64,000 nt of DNA from Luzula sylvatica (GCA_946800325.1 OX326957.1:19193591-19257590), one strand, 5' to 3'. Positions 22,418 through 35,221 are shown, counted from the first letter of the stretch. Translations and numbers: made by a program. The notes: generated from the sequence alone by a model not told the origin.

Positions 22418-25400
22418 ATGTCCAAAGAAAAGGATTTAGGATGGAACCATTTACAATGGAGTGACAAACCAAAAGGAAAGGTCAAATGTAATCATTGTAA
22501 TAGAGTAATTCATGGAGGAGTGTCTCGTGGAAAAGAACATTTGGCACATATTAGTGGCAATGTTGCACCTTGTCCTAAAGTTCCACAAGAAATTCGAAAA
22601 CAAATGAATGAATACGTAAGGGGAAAACAAGTTCAAACCAAATCGAAAAAACAAAGACCAGTTGTAATAAAAGAAGAACTAACGCGAGTCGACGTTCCTT
22701 CCGATGAAGAAAATAATTCGGATGAAGAGCTTCAAAGAGTAATGCGTGATACTAGAGATAGTTATAGAGAAGAACAATTCAATGCAGAAAGGGGATATTC
22801 GGGTCCAGGACAATCTAGTAGTCTTGGACGCTCCGCATCGATGCGTGCTGACGTCGAGGGCCTTTCTAAACGCAAAAATACTAGCACGGGTCCTTTTACA
22901 CAACCTAAGATAACCACCGCCGTACTTAAAGGTATTAAGGATGCGAAATTTTATATCGGGCGAAGTTGGACAAAATTTTTTGTCCATGACCATATTCCTG
23001 CTCACGTGGCTGATAGTATTTATTTTAAAGCAGCCATAAAAGTGACCCAAGAAATGGGTCCTGGTATTGCCCCACCCACAGCCCATGATATATATAATAA
23101 ATATTTACCAATGGAACTCGAAGATCAAACCAAAATAATAAAGCAAATGCACCCTCACTGGGACGAGTATGGGTGCACCGTCATGTGCGATGGTTGGACG
23201 ACAAAGACCCATAGAAACATTATTAACTTTCTAGTATATTCCCCTATAGGAACAGCGTTCATTAAATCCGTAGATGCAACCGACCATTTCAAAAGTTCCT
23301 GATACATTTGCAGCTTGATGTCCGAAGTAATCGAAGAAATCGGACCTTCGAGAGTCGTGCAAGTAGTATCTGATAATGGCGCAAATTTCAAAAAGGGAGG
23401 GGAGTTAATAATGGAAAAGTATAACCATATATACTGGTCGCCTTGCGCCGCGCATTGTATCGATCTAATGTTAGAAGATATAGGTAAAGATACTCGTATA
23501 ACAAAAGTTGTTGCACAGGCGCAACATATTACTAAATTTATGTATAATCATCAGTGGGCACTGAGTGCCATGCGAGAGGCAACAGAAAACCATGAAATAT
23601 TAAGACCCGGAATTACCCGTTTTGCCACACAATTTCTAACATTGCAAAGCCTATACTCATTTAAAGATGCATTACAAAGAATGTGTCTAAATCGCAAATG
23701 GACTGATGGCGTTGCGCGGTTAAAAGTTAGAAAAGAAAAAGAAAATGCCGAGGAGATGCGTACTCTTTTATTTGATAACGATTTTTGGATTTCGGCTGGG
23801 GAGACAATGTTGCTATTTAAACCATTAGTAAAGGTACTACGACTAGTAGATAGCGACGACAATCCTCAAATGGGATTTTTGTACGAATCACTCGATAGAG
23901 CCAAGGAAGAAATCAAAACAAACCTCGGTCGAAGAGGTTATAGAAAATGGTGGAATATTATCGACACACGATGGAACAGACAGCTACATCGAGATATTCA
24001 TGCCGCTGGTATGTATTTTTTTAATTGATGTTATTTTAAAATTAATTAATTATGTGTTTCTATGTTTTAATTCATGTCATTTTTTCAGGATATTTCTTAA
24101 ATCCCAAGTTTCAATATTCCAACACTAACAATGATATTGAAGTGTAATAAATATCAAAAATAGGGTTTTGATATTTGTAGATTATCATTCCTAAAATTTC
24201 AGAATATAAGATTCATATTGAAAATATAACTCTTCGAACTATTAAAACCGAGTTTTTATGTGTCAAAGTTTTCGATAGGGTATAATCATAATTACATATT
24301 TATGGGTTATTCAAATAAATATATTATAGGGTCTTATTTGCAAAAGAAGCAAACAATTAATAATACAAAAATTAGAGTTTGCAAATAAACCCTCATATAG
24401 GTGTAAATTAAATGGTTTGCAATTATGAGAGTGTTTTGGGTATGTATGTAATGTGCACTCTACTAACTTATTAGGCGCCAGGATATTTATTGAACTAACC
24501 CCCTTCAACAGCCATTAGCACACACAAAAACACTCATGAAACCCTAAGAGAAAAAGAGAGAAAAATAGGAAAAAAGCAAGGAAAAGAGGAGATTTCGCAA
24601 AACGAAAGCTGCCATAATATTCAGGAGGTTGAGTTGTACGAGTTGAGAAGATCAAAAGAAGAATTCCTTCGACGTTTCGAGTTGCTCCATTTTCTGCGCC
24701 GTTTCGATTAATCGCTCATTTTTCGAGTTTCTTTCCATTAGGTGAGTGCTACTCTCACTTCTATCTTATTAAGAATCCAATTACGAGCGTTTCTAGACCT
24801 TACATGATAGTCTAGGGTTCTCGCTTTAGAAATCCGTATTTGCTTTAAAAACCGTGTTACTTCAGAAAAATATATATTATGTAGATTTGATCATATATAT
24901 GTATGTAGAATTTGAGTTTGATAAAACGTAAGCTGGGCTTACGAGTTTAGTGAGAGTCTCCATGGAGCTCTCTATATGTATGATTTGAATTTGTCTAGAA
25001 CGTAAGCTATGACTTGCGATTTTAGAAAGGGTCTCCGTGAGACTCTATTGAGGGAAAAGGCATAGCTAACTTGATGTAGTGCAAAGTCCCGACCCATGAG
25101 GGGTTTGGCTGTGGCGCATGGATATCCAAGTCGTCGGGTGGATGTGTTCCCCTTATGTTTTGTTCCAGCCCGTTTGTGATTCGCTATCAACTCGGGTTGG
25201 CACTTCAGTCGAGAGTTATTAGTGCCCTCACCCCGGTAAAGTATATTAGTATGTATATGATTATGTATGAAGGTAAGTGAATTTGATTTCGAAAAGCCGG
25301 GGCAAGTACTTTGAGAATTATTTATATACATATATGATTTCTGATTTCGATTATTTTGAGCGAGGTTTTTGACTAGCATGAAAAAGGTCGTTCTTAATAA

Positions 25401-26690
25401 GCTAGGCTCAAAACTCACTCACTTAGTCACCTTCGTGACTAACCATTTTATCTGAATGTTTTGAGTCTAGGTACGGTGGACAGATTTTCTGGGGCAGCGG
25501 GTGTCTAGAGTGTGAGTTCGACGGTTTCGTTTTCATCGCGGAACCTCCGTTTGTTATATATTCGTTTACTTTCAATTCTGGCCAGCGGGTCTTTTGTGTC
25601 TGCGACAGTTTGTTTAGTTTTGTGTTTGTATGTCGCGTTTGTGTTTATATGCTTCCGCTAGATTTTCTTTGTGATCGTTTGTATATGTTATGGTGATGCA
25701 TGTATAAATCTGCGTGTGCCGTTGTTTTCGAGTTGTGTTATTTATGTTTTTGTGAATTTATCATATAAGAGCCTGTGGTATACGAGTTGTATACTGGCGG
25801 GTTGCCGCACCCTTTTCGATTTTATTTTTGGGGTGTGACATGAAGTTATGTCGGGAATGAGGAGAGTCATTCAAAAGTTACAAAGAGATTGGAATCTCCA
25901 AATACAGACTGACAGAGAGGTAATTAATTCAAATGCTATATAAATTATTTTTTTATTGTCATATTTTCGAGTATTTTTTTTTTTGTAGGTTGAAACGTAT
26001 CGTAGAAAGAGAGGCATATTTTCGACCCAAAAAATCCAACAAGCAATCAAAGTTTGCACTCCGGCTGAATGGTGGAGTTTATATGGCCAAGAAGAATGTC
26101 CAAACCTGGCCCCAATAGCGGCTCGAATATTAAGCCAAACCGTTTCCGCTTCCAACTGTGAGCGAAACTGGACCACATTTACCTTGATCCATACAAGACC
26201 GAGAAATCGGTTGAAAATGGATCGGCTTATGCACCTTGTGTATTGCCATTATAACATGAGGCTTAGAGAAAGAAATTTGCAGAGGCGTGAGACTGAGAAA
26301 TTAATTGATTTGGATGAGATATTTCATGACGATGATCCTTTACAACCTTGGATCAGAGAAACATAAAATAGTGTACTCGACGGTAGAGATAATTCCGAGT
26401 GGTTGAGCGATTGTCCATCTGAAGAAGAAGAGCCAATAAGCAGTAGTAATGATTCTGGTAATGACGATCCGGGTGGTAATGATACAATTCCGTGTCCTAA
26501 TGTGGAAGTAGTAAGGGAATATGATAATATTTCCAATCCGGTTAGAGGGAACCATGAACATGGTACACGTCGCCATGTGAGACTCACAAGTTTGTATGAA
26601 AGAGATCAGATTAGGCAAAAGGAAAGGGAAGACAATCCTGATATGCAGAGGAACCTCCAGGCACTTGTATATTATGAAATATTGCAGTGA
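22418..26690 (+). pseudogene. hAT transposase with BED zinc finger, DUF659 and hATC domains
   Basis: Exons 22418-24008, 24089-25919 (interrupted by a solo LTR at 24143-25840) and 25989 onward. Residues about 24-53 form a BED zinc finger (CNHCNRVIHGG, KEHLAHI, C). Next comes DUF659 (FVHDHIPAHVAD, VMCDGWTT, VVSDNGANFKKGG, WSPCAAHCIDLMLED), and finally the hATC dimerisation region (ARILSQTVSASNCERNW). Together these form the RNase H-like hAT transposase fold that cuts and pastes the element in the nucleus. It is inactive: TGA at 23300-23302, the solo LTR, and TAA at 26364-26366 followed by continuing frame. The last in-frame stop (26690) lies in RLK2 intron sequence because the element's 3' end is lost. 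Confidence 0.9.
24143..25840. mobile_element. Solo LTR (Ty3/gypsy-like) inside the hAT transposase exon
   Basis: A 1698-bp block starts TGTAATAAATATC and ends GGGGTGTGACA. It is flanked by a perfect 5-bp duplication TGAAG (24138-24142 and 25841-25845). Removing the block and one TGAAG restores the transposase frame (NDIE then VMSGMRRV), which proves the insertion. No internal retrotransposon region or second LTR is present, so it is a solo LTR left by recombination. The GGGGTGTGACA end is typical of plant gypsy LTRs; family assignment is inference. Confidence 0.92.
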
Positions 26691-29600
26691 ACATTACAAT
26701 TTATTTCTAATTATAGTGCTTTCTCCAAAGCATGCACTTGTATATAATGTAAAACATATATATACTATATACCTTAATAAGGTTGCGATGTTTGATGTTC
26801 CGTAAGGCCTCGCATTCGGACAGGAAGCTTCTAGAAGCACCATGTTGTTCAAGATTCAGCACCTTCACTGCTACACTGGTTATATTCTCAAAACTCATAA
26901 CAGCTTTATACACTGCTCCAAAACTACCTGTACCAAATGATTTTCCAAATATTACTTTAGAAAAAAATATAAACTATATTATATAGATATGTAAGCTACG
27001 TAATTAAAAATAGAAATTCAAGATGAATGATTACCTTTTCCGATTAGATTATCCAAAGAGAAGCCATTGGTAGCGGTAAAAATCTGATCATATGACACTT
27101 GTTTATATTGAGCCGTTATCCCAACTACATCTTGTGAGTTCTTTGGAGATCTCCTCCTCCAATATCGACTGGCTAATAAGCATGTGATTATGAACAAACA
27201 TATAATCACACCACATATGGAAAGAACTATCGCCATAATTTTATTGACATGATATTTGTGTCTTGAGGTCTCTGAAATGCACTTCGGTAAGTGAAGTTCA
27301 GGAATTCCACCACAAAGTTTAGGGTTTCCTCTCACATCAAGTGCGGTAATATTCTTGAAAATCCCTTGATTAGGTAATTCTCCCTCGAAATTGTTGAAAG
27401 AGAAATTCAAATATGTGAGATCCATCGTACCTAAAAATTCAGGTACTTGACCAGAGAAAGAATTGTTGGAGAGATCAATCTCTTGTAGGCCTTTCAAGTT
27501 GCTCAGGGAGGAGGGGATGGATCCTTCAAAGAAGTTCCCATCAAGAGAAAGGTATCGCACCTCCTGGCATCGGTCAATTGCACTAGGAATCATACAGATA
27601 ATCTGTTATTTGAGAGAAAAATGTATTCTATAATTGCCAAGTTACCAATTTCGGATGGCAAGGGACCATTGAGAAAATTATATGACAAGTCGAGTCCGAT
27701 TGAAAGAGAAGTAATATTCATGATCTCTTCAGGAATTTCACCGACTAATTTATTTTGGTCTAACCTTAGGGATTCCAAGAATTTCATATTACCAAATTCT
27801 GGTGGGATATGTCCTTCAAGCTTGTTATTTTGTAAAGTTAACGTGTTCATTTGAGTGAGATTATGGAAAGTTGATGGAATTTTACCTAAAAGCATATTAT
27901 TTGATAGATCTAATAGCTGTAAGTGTGCAAGACTGCCAATTTGTCTTGGAATGGAGCCTGTCAAATGTGTATCTGCTATATCTAAATATGTTAAATTAGT
28001 GAGCTTCCTAATCTCAACAGGAATATTTCCTGAAATTGGGTTGGTACCTAGTATCAGAATGGAGAGTTCAGTAGAGAGGTTGGCTATAGAAGTAGGTAGG
28101 AAGCCTTCGAGTTTGTTTTGTCGAAGAGACAATACTTTTAAAGATGTACAATTGCTTAATGCATCCATGAAACTCCAATCACTTGGTATCCTAGCTTCTA
28201 GCTGATTTCTATCTAATACAAGCCAATGAAGATTTTTGAGGGTCCCTATGCTAGAAGGTATTGTGCCGGTGAAATTGTTAGTATGAAGTTCGATTTGTGT
28301 CAGGGCCGAACAGTTGGATATGGATGGCGGTATCCGACCTTTTCGATTATTTGCGTACATAAAAAGACCTCGCAAGTGTGGTAAATCATTACACATATCA
28401 AAAGGAAAACTTCCTTCGAGCTGGTTATTACTCACCTGTAAAATGACCATGGCTGATAAATTGTAAATTGAATGCGGTATCTTGCCTGATAAGTTATTAA
28501 AATTGAAGAAGAGGAACTGGAGGAATCTTAGTTGGCCTAGACTTTCTGGGATTTTTCCATAGAGTTGATTATAGCCACAATCTAATACTGTGATAGATTG
28601 GAGTCCACCAAAAGAAGATGGAATTTGACCACCAATATTGTTTTCAGATAGATCTAGAAAACTCAAAGAACTCATGTTGCCCAAAGAAGGTGGAATTATT
28701 CCTGTAAAGATGTTCAAGCAAACTAAAACATGAGCATTCAATCACAATGACTTTGAATTATAGATTATTACGATTAATCATGCACAAAATAATAAACTAA
28801 ACAAAAATAGTATGTTTGTAAAATTTGGGGTGCGGATCATTAAGCCACCCTCATTTATCTCAAAAAAAAAGAAAACAAATTGTATGTTTGTGATTATTTG
28901 ACATATAATTATCAAGCTAGCAACACTCTTGTTAATTGCATCGGAAAAGATTGGAAAATGGAATACCTTCGAGCTTATTATCTCTGAGAACGAGGACTTT
29001 AAGATTGGAGCAGTTACTGAGAGTAGTTGGTATGTTCCCATCAAGAGAATTATGTGAGAAGCCGATGATCCGCAATCTTCTGCATCGTCCAATCGCTTCA
29101 GGGATTCCTCCGATAAGTTGATTATTAGTGAGGTTTAACTCTTGGAGAAAGGTGAGGTTGCCTAGGGCAGGAGAGATGGAGCCAATAAATTTCAACGAGA
29201 CTAAAACCAGAGAAATGACTCTTTCAGAATGACGACGACCACACCTGACACCTGGCCAGTTGCAGTGGTGAATAGTGTCATTCCACAACGACATCACTCC
29301 ATATGGATCACCGTGTATTAGGGACTTGAACGAGAGAAGAGCAGAGCGATCTGTTATGTTTGTGGGGATTTCAGTGGAAGTGGAAGTTGTTTTAGCAAGA
29401 TAGGAGAATGAGATTAAAAAGAGATGGAGAATCATAGAGAGAGAGAATAATCCCATTCTTTTAGACATGGAAATTAATTGGAGTCAGTGTACACTCTAGG
29501 GTTTGTTATGTATAACTTTCGTCAACTTCTGCCAAACTTGACTGGACTTTTCTCTAATGGAGAATTAATTCTATGAAAAATGTTGAGCATACCCAAAATT

Positions 29601-29807
29601 CTTTGTTTTGATGACATAATTATGACTTAACATATTAATTCATTATTTGATATCTTAATTAAATGTCAAATCGTAAATTAATATGTTAAATTTTATATTT
29701 AAAAATCATGTCATGTCATCAAAATGTGTGGGAGAGTGTGCTATGAGGTATACATCACTACTCTATTTTTATTCAATTATTTGAAGAAATTTCAAATTCA
29801 TTGTTGG

Positions 29808-30447
29808 TAGGTGTGTAAGCGGAACACATACGATCGAATAATAGTCATATTGTACACGTATCCGTTTCATTTTTTTGGATACGGATTCGAATACGGATAG
29901 AGTCCAGATACCGAGTCGATTCGGATATTATACAAATAATGTTTGAATATTACCGGATACAAATACGAATTACTTATATCATTTATCGAAGAAATATCCA
30001 ATGACAAAATATAAATATGTACAAGCATTAAATTTTATCCTAAATATTTCATCATAAAATTATAAATATTATTAATATATAAAACATATCACTATTACGT
30101 CAATTTGTCCGATATAATAAACTTTTTATTCTACAAAATACTTAATCATCCTGATAAAAACAATAATAAAAAATACAAAAAAATATACAACAAATACGAT
30201 GATTTTTATTTGCTATATGCATAATATTAGTATCCGAATTTGTCAACATCCGAATATGTATTTGTATTTGTATTCGAGTTTGGTATATGTATTTGTAAGT
30301 GTATCGGTATTTGTATCCACGATCAGAATTGTTTATCATATTCGTATTTATATCCAAAAAAATTATCCAAATTATATGTATGTGATTTCTGTTCGAATAC
30401 TTTGCGGATACGATTACGGTTTGGTCGGCTCGCCTTTTACACCCCTA
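29808..30447. mobile_element. hAT-type MITE, spacer copy B
   Basis: Same element as at 17764-18642: left end TAGGTGTGTAAGCGGAACAC, right end complementing TAGGGGTGTAAAAGGCGAGC, flanked by ATTGTTGG and CTTGCTGG. It was duplicated along with the spacer. Confidence 0.7.
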
Positions 30448-32322
30448 CTTGCTGGACATCTATTTTTGTCATATTTGCAACTCAAGAAGTCATTTTTTGT
30501 TATTAAGCTTTACACATCATCTATGTACTAATTAAGATAATTAAATAGTATATCAATTAACAAATGACCCATCATTTATATATATACTTATATTAATTAA
30601 CACATGTTAACTACTCTACGTGTTAATTAATTATGTGGTGGTGAAATCTGGGGGCAAGGTAAAAAAGATCTTTTTTATTATTGCATTCCCTTGATTGGCT
30701 TTGTGGGTGTCACCTTCAGATAAGGATAATTATACCATGTCCTTCAAATCCCCCGTAATATCTTTTATATCATCAATTAACAATTAATTAATATGATAAT
30801 TAATAAAAAGTCACTCTACTAATGATTATTAATCAAGAATTGTTAACTCATGTGTACTTTAGTTATATATCAATTTAATCGTTAGTGAAATGTAATTTTG
30901 TTAATTATCCTGTTAATTATTTGTTAACTGATGATATAGAGAATGGTGGGAGAAATTTGAGGGACATCATATATGACCTCTTCACATAATGTGGATTGGC
31001 TCGATTGAACTGTTGGGCACTTGGCCTGGATTAGTGTGGTCAGAATTTGAATAGGTAGTTTTATGCTTCTAATTTCTTCTATACCATGTACTCATGTATA
31101 AAATAAAATATAAATTGATACCCAATTTTCATACTTTTCTAGACAATTTTTCTGTCGACTGCTGAATCCATGAACTACTGATAAAAACATAAATCCATAC
31201 CTTAATTTAAGAAAAGAAATTACTTGCCATTAGGGTCCCTTCTTCCAAACTCGGGATGAACAATAAACCATGCCAACTTTTAATCCACTGGATCTATCGC
31301 TTTCTGTCTCTTTCGCTTGGTCAGATCAAATCCATGCAGTGGTGTCCTACTAGTAGAACGGATGTATATCTAGCAAATTGATGGATGAAGTCAAGACGAC
31401 TCGGAGAAAAAAAGAGGACGGATTTTTCTTCCACTGAGGTCGGTCCAAATCCCCGCCATGTACTTGTAATCTGCTATGCAAAAGATAAGAATGTGGCTTT
31501 GAAAGCAATAGAATTTCCTTGAGCCTTCAATAAATGGTACAATGTAAATATAGCCCATCAACTATGGGCCTTGTACTTCTGAGATATGCTCTGAACAAAT
31601 AAGGGAAACTAGGAAGTATTTTGGCTTTGCTTCAGAAAAAACAAAATAGCGAATTTAGGATGCGAAATGATTATTTTTTTTTTCACATTTTGTATTATAG
31701 AAAATTATAAAAAAAAAGATTATCTTTTATTTTTTATTTTTGTTAAGGAATTATGAAATGGCCGTGCCACGTATATTACATTTTATAGGAAATATATTTT
31801 ATTTTGATATTTGGACTTGGGACCTGTGAGATTACCAAAAAATTTGGTTCATTTTTTTTTTAATTTTAAAATGATATACATGACACATTATACTATACAT
31901 ATGCGATTATTATTTTATTTTACCTAATAATATTATACATACACTATAATTTCAAGGATAATAAGTTTTTTTTTTCAATTAGAACTAACTTGTTAATTCT
32001 CGTGTAAATATTTTAAAATGGATAGTGTACTTTTGTACTATCTGGAAGTTTTTCACAATTAGCTCTATGAAATCCTTAAAATGTCACATATATTGAGATC
32101 AACGTCTTTCTTGTTAGTAATTTGTCAATTATCTAATTTTTATTTCTATGATTATGAATAATTTTTGCTCTTACAAATGTTTAAAACCATACAAAAATCA
32201 AATATTGTCAAATATTTCACAATTTCCTTCCAAAAAATCATTATTCAAATCAATATTATTAAATTTTAAGATATTTATATAGGGGCAAAATGAAAAAAAT
32301 ATTTTGAAAGAAAAAATTAAAG

Positions 32323-32600
32323 AGGTTTTGTCTAAAAGTTCAATTTATGAGTATTCATGATATTTGAAAGGCTTTATAGGAATAATTCTAAAATTTCATG
32401 TTTTTAAGGGGTATACGTGAAATCATGATTATCTCAAAAGGATACTTTATTCGATTATAACGAGGTTTTAACTAAAAGTTCAATTTATGAGTATTCATGA
32501 TATTTGAAAGGCTTTATAGGAATAATTCTGAAATTTCATGTTTTTAGGGGTATACGTGAAATCATGATTATCTCAAAAAGAAACTTTATTCGATTATTTA
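32323..32600. repeat. Tandem duplication of about 135 bp in spacer copy B
   Basis: The segment holding 'gttcaatttatgagtattc', 'aggctttataggaataattc' and 'gtatacgtgaaatcatg' occurs twice in a row here and once in copy A (20520-20650). It arose after the spacer duplication. Confidence 0.8.
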
Positions 32601-33397
32601 TAATCAAATCAAATGGTATTCAACGGTACAATCATGATCAACATGTTCACTTAGTTTACAAAACAAACATGCAAAATACCACAGTCATGAAATAGGAAAA
32701 CATAAATATACATATTGCAAAATTTTATTCAGTAAATAAATTCAAGAAAAAAGTACACTTTTGCCCCCCGAACTTGTCAGAAATGTCCACTTTGCCCCCT
32801 ACTAAAAATTGTACTTTTTTACCCCCCGAACATTCAAACTTTGTGCATATTACCCCCTCCGTCAATTTTCTGTTAAAAGCTCAGTTAAGGAATGATGTGG
32901 CTGGATTACGTGGCAAAAAAAAGATTATTTATATGACACATCATTAAAACCCCAAACCCGACCCGTTTTTATCCAAATCCGACCCGTTATCATAAAAATC
33001 CCAAACCCAACCCGAAACCTTCTCCCTCTCTCTTCTCTCGTTCTCTCCCTCTCTCCCTCTCGCTCTCTGGCGTTCTCTCCCTCTCGCCACAGAACCCGAC
33101 CCGCACTCTCATCGCCGTAGGAAGTGCTCCATCTCGTTGCTCTCTTCCTCTCTCCCTCGGCGCTCTCTGGCTCTTCCTTCTCGTCGCTAGCTTCTCTTCT
33201 CTTCTCGTCGCTCTCTCCCTCTCTCCCTCGGCGCTCTCTGGCGCTCTCTGGCAGCCAAATCCTCGCCAGCAGCCAGCAACAAACCTCGTCGCGTCGCTCC
33301 CTTCTCAAACCCTCGCCACCAGCAAACCTCATCGCCCCCTTCTCAAACCTCGTCGCCCTTCTCAAACCCTGAACCCTCTTGCCGTGAAATCGCCACC

Positions 33398-33929
33398 AAA
33401 TATCCGAGCATAAAATACAACGAGATAATCGTTGATAATTGCTGCTTGCAACTCGTCTCTAAGCCCGAACAGTTCGATGTCATGGTACATAATCCATATT
33501 AGATTATCATTAATACATTACAACCCGATAATTTGTTTATGCGTATTCATTTTTGTTTATATTTCCACAGGTTACCCCAAATCTATATGGAAATCTTGTG
33601 GCCAGCACCGCTGCAGGAATAGCTGGTGGAACCGGTGTCATGCCATGAGGTATACACTATTTCCTTTATAGCATAATTTCATATATACCCCTACAAAACA
33701 TTAAAATATCACATACACCCCTGAAGAAGTGAAAATATCACGACCGCGGAATGCCCACAAAAGTGAACAAGTTATGTGAAAACATTCATGATATTTCCCA
33801 ATTTCCAGTGGTATCTGTGATAATTCTCATTTTATAGGGGTATAAATGAAATTGGACCATTTATGTGTAAACAAATGATTGTTTAAATAGGAAATGTGGG
33901 ACAAGATCATGCGATATTCGAGGAAGGAG
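33398..33929 (+). pseudogene. IDH: Captured NAD-isocitrate dehydrogenase (regulatory subunit type) fragment
   Basis: Three exon pieces keep their introns: 33398-33484 ([23 protein letters not shown]), 33571-33649 (VTPNLYGNLV, AGIAGGTGVMP) and 33891 to about 33929 (GNVGQDHAIFEEGASAGN). These are consecutive segments of the conserved C-terminal half of the mitochondrial NAD-dependent isocitrate dehydrogenase subunit, which oxidises isocitrate in the TCA cycle. Introns retained means DNA-level capture, not retroposition. The second exon ends CCATGAG before the donor where the family has CCAGGAG, giving a premature stop. No start, N-terminus or C-terminus is present. Non-functional as an enzyme. 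Confidence 0.9.
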
Positions 33930-34081
33930 CTTCGGCAGGGAACACGGGGACCGAGAAATGAGGATTAATTTGGTTAATTAGGATTAATTTGGTTGAATTG
34001 TACTAATTATTTTAATTTGGTTGTTTAGGACTAAATTAGGTATTATGTTGTTTTAATTTCTGTCTCGCGATCGACAGGGGC

Positions 34082-34394
34082 TGGTAGATGGGATGACGTG
34101 GCAGAAATGAGGAGATTAATGAATGATAGAGGCGTAATAAAGGAAGCGGGCCGTTCATCAATCGAAATAAATGGCATGGTAAACGAATTTATCTGTGGTG
34201 GTAAATCACATCCCGAGTCAAAGGTGATCTACTCAATGGTCGATGAAATGCTGGAGAGAACAAGAGAGTGTAGAGATTGTCACGAAGCGAGTAAAATTGT
34301 TTCGAGGGTTTTTGACCGTGATATTATTGTGAGGGATAGGAATAGGTTTCACCATTTTACAAATGGAACTTGTTCTTGCAATGATTATTGGTAG
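34082..34394 (+). pseudogene. Captured PPR protein C-terminus (E/E+ and end of DYW domain)
   Basis: The frame reads GRWDDVAEMRRLMNDRGV, EAGRSSIEINGMVNEF, SHPESKVIYSMVDEML, then jumps to ECRDCHEASKIVSRVFDRD and RDRNRFHHFTNGTCSCNDYW with a stop at 34392-34394. The order E motif, E+ motif, DYW end is that of PLS-class PPR proteins that edit organelle RNA. The middle of the DYW deaminase, including its HxE active-site region, has been deleted, and the usual PGCSWIEI is altered to AGRSSIEI. It is preceded by CAG, a possible splice acceptor, so it could form a chimeric exon with the IDH fragment. Confidence 0.88.
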
Positions 34395-35032
34395 ATATTA
34401 AATTGATGTAAAAAATCATATATGATATGTTGTATTTGAATTTGAATTGTAAAATAAATAAAACATTAATCGTCCAACATTTATATCCTATTACATGTAA
34501 AATAATATTCTATTCCAATCATATATGATATGTTTTTTACCATTTTCATGGATATATTTGATATTTTTATTCCAATGATACTAAAAATTCTTGAGATAGG
34601 GAGTCGATAGTGTCGATAAAAAATTTACAGAAAAAATGTATGTATATTATATAATTTTCCTTTATTAAAAAAATAATGAAATAACATAATTACAAATTAA
34701 TGCAAATTTTAAAATATGTATCCCCGCAATACCGCTACCGATACCAGTACCGGTACCGGCAAGCTCATTTTAACATAATTATCAATAAGACATGAATGGT
34801 ACCTAACCCGAATTCTCAAAAACCATATACAATTCGAACTACAAAGATAATCTCCAGTTTCATAGAGAGAGAGAGAGAGAGAGTCAGAGAGAGTGAGAGA
34901 GTACTTTTTTAGAAGCTACAAAGACGAAGACCTGTTGAAGAGCTGTAATGAACCCTAATCGACGAAGAGCTGTTGAAGAACTGTTGAAGAGCTGCAGAAG
35001 AGAGGGAGAGCTGTTGAAGAGCTGCAGAAGGG

Positions 35033-35034
<2 letters not shown>

Positions 35035-35105
<71 letters not shown>

Positions 35106-35152
35106 GGCGAGACAGAGAGAAAAATGGCGACAGCGAGACAGAGAGAGAAGGG

Positions 35153-35219
<67 letters not shown>
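35035..35219 (+). repeat. Two (GA)n microsatellites
   Basis: Pure GA runs at about 35035-35102 and 35155-35219, separated by a non-repetitive 'ctggcgagacagag' segment, inside the right arm of the Pack-MULE. The Arg-Glu ORFs across them are artefacts. Confidence 0.95.

Positions 35220-35221
<2 letters not shown>

Larger units (their letters stand above)
21666..26669 (+). mobile_element. hAT transposon (BED/DUF659 type), 3' end missing, inside RLK2
   Basis: The left end CATGGTTCTGAGAATCGGCC joins RLK2 exon 4 at 21665/21666. Inverted CGGCCGAGTT motifs and ATCGGATCCG motifs fill the subterminal region. A transposase gene on the plus strand follows, split by a solo LTR. At the right the transposase coding tail runs directly into RLK2 intron sequence at about 26669 with no terminal repeat and no target duplication, so the 3' terminus has been deleted. 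The element is antisense to RLK2. Confidence 0.85.
20806..29468 (-). pseudogene. RLK2: LRR-XII receptor-like kinase split by a hAT insertion
   Basis: Exons correspond one to one with RLK1: 29468-28967, 28701-27035, 26927-26773, then the hAT insert (21666-26669), 21665-21284 and 21175-20806. Domains: signal peptide, LRRNT_2 cap, LRRs, transmembrane helix (IMAIVLSICGVIICLFIIT), and a non-RD kinase with HCDLKPSN and DFG. It has three independent lesions. A 1-bp deletion near 27594 breaks the frame in an LRR (FLSNNRLSV then stop, where RLK1 reads RLSGMIP). The hAT insert removes the acceptor of exon 4. A 5-bp tandem repeat TCTGT near 20985 shifts the last exon and gives a stop after LVCSV. It is therefore dead, though otherwise similar in length to RLK1 (about 1010 codons). 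Confidence 0.88.
29469..32736. repeat. Duplicated intergenic spacer, copy B
   Basis: Second copy of the spacer at 17367-20805, running from the RLK2 start codon to the former 3' flank of RLK3. It lacks the 223-bp retroposon of copy A and carries a local tandem duplication of about 135 bp (about 32323-32600). No gene is seen. Confidence 0.9.

Noticed and set aside
32925..33365. 146-residue minus-strand ORF rich in Arg/Glu
   Set aside because: It covers the CTCTCT-rich arm of the Pack-MULE and has no recognisable domain.
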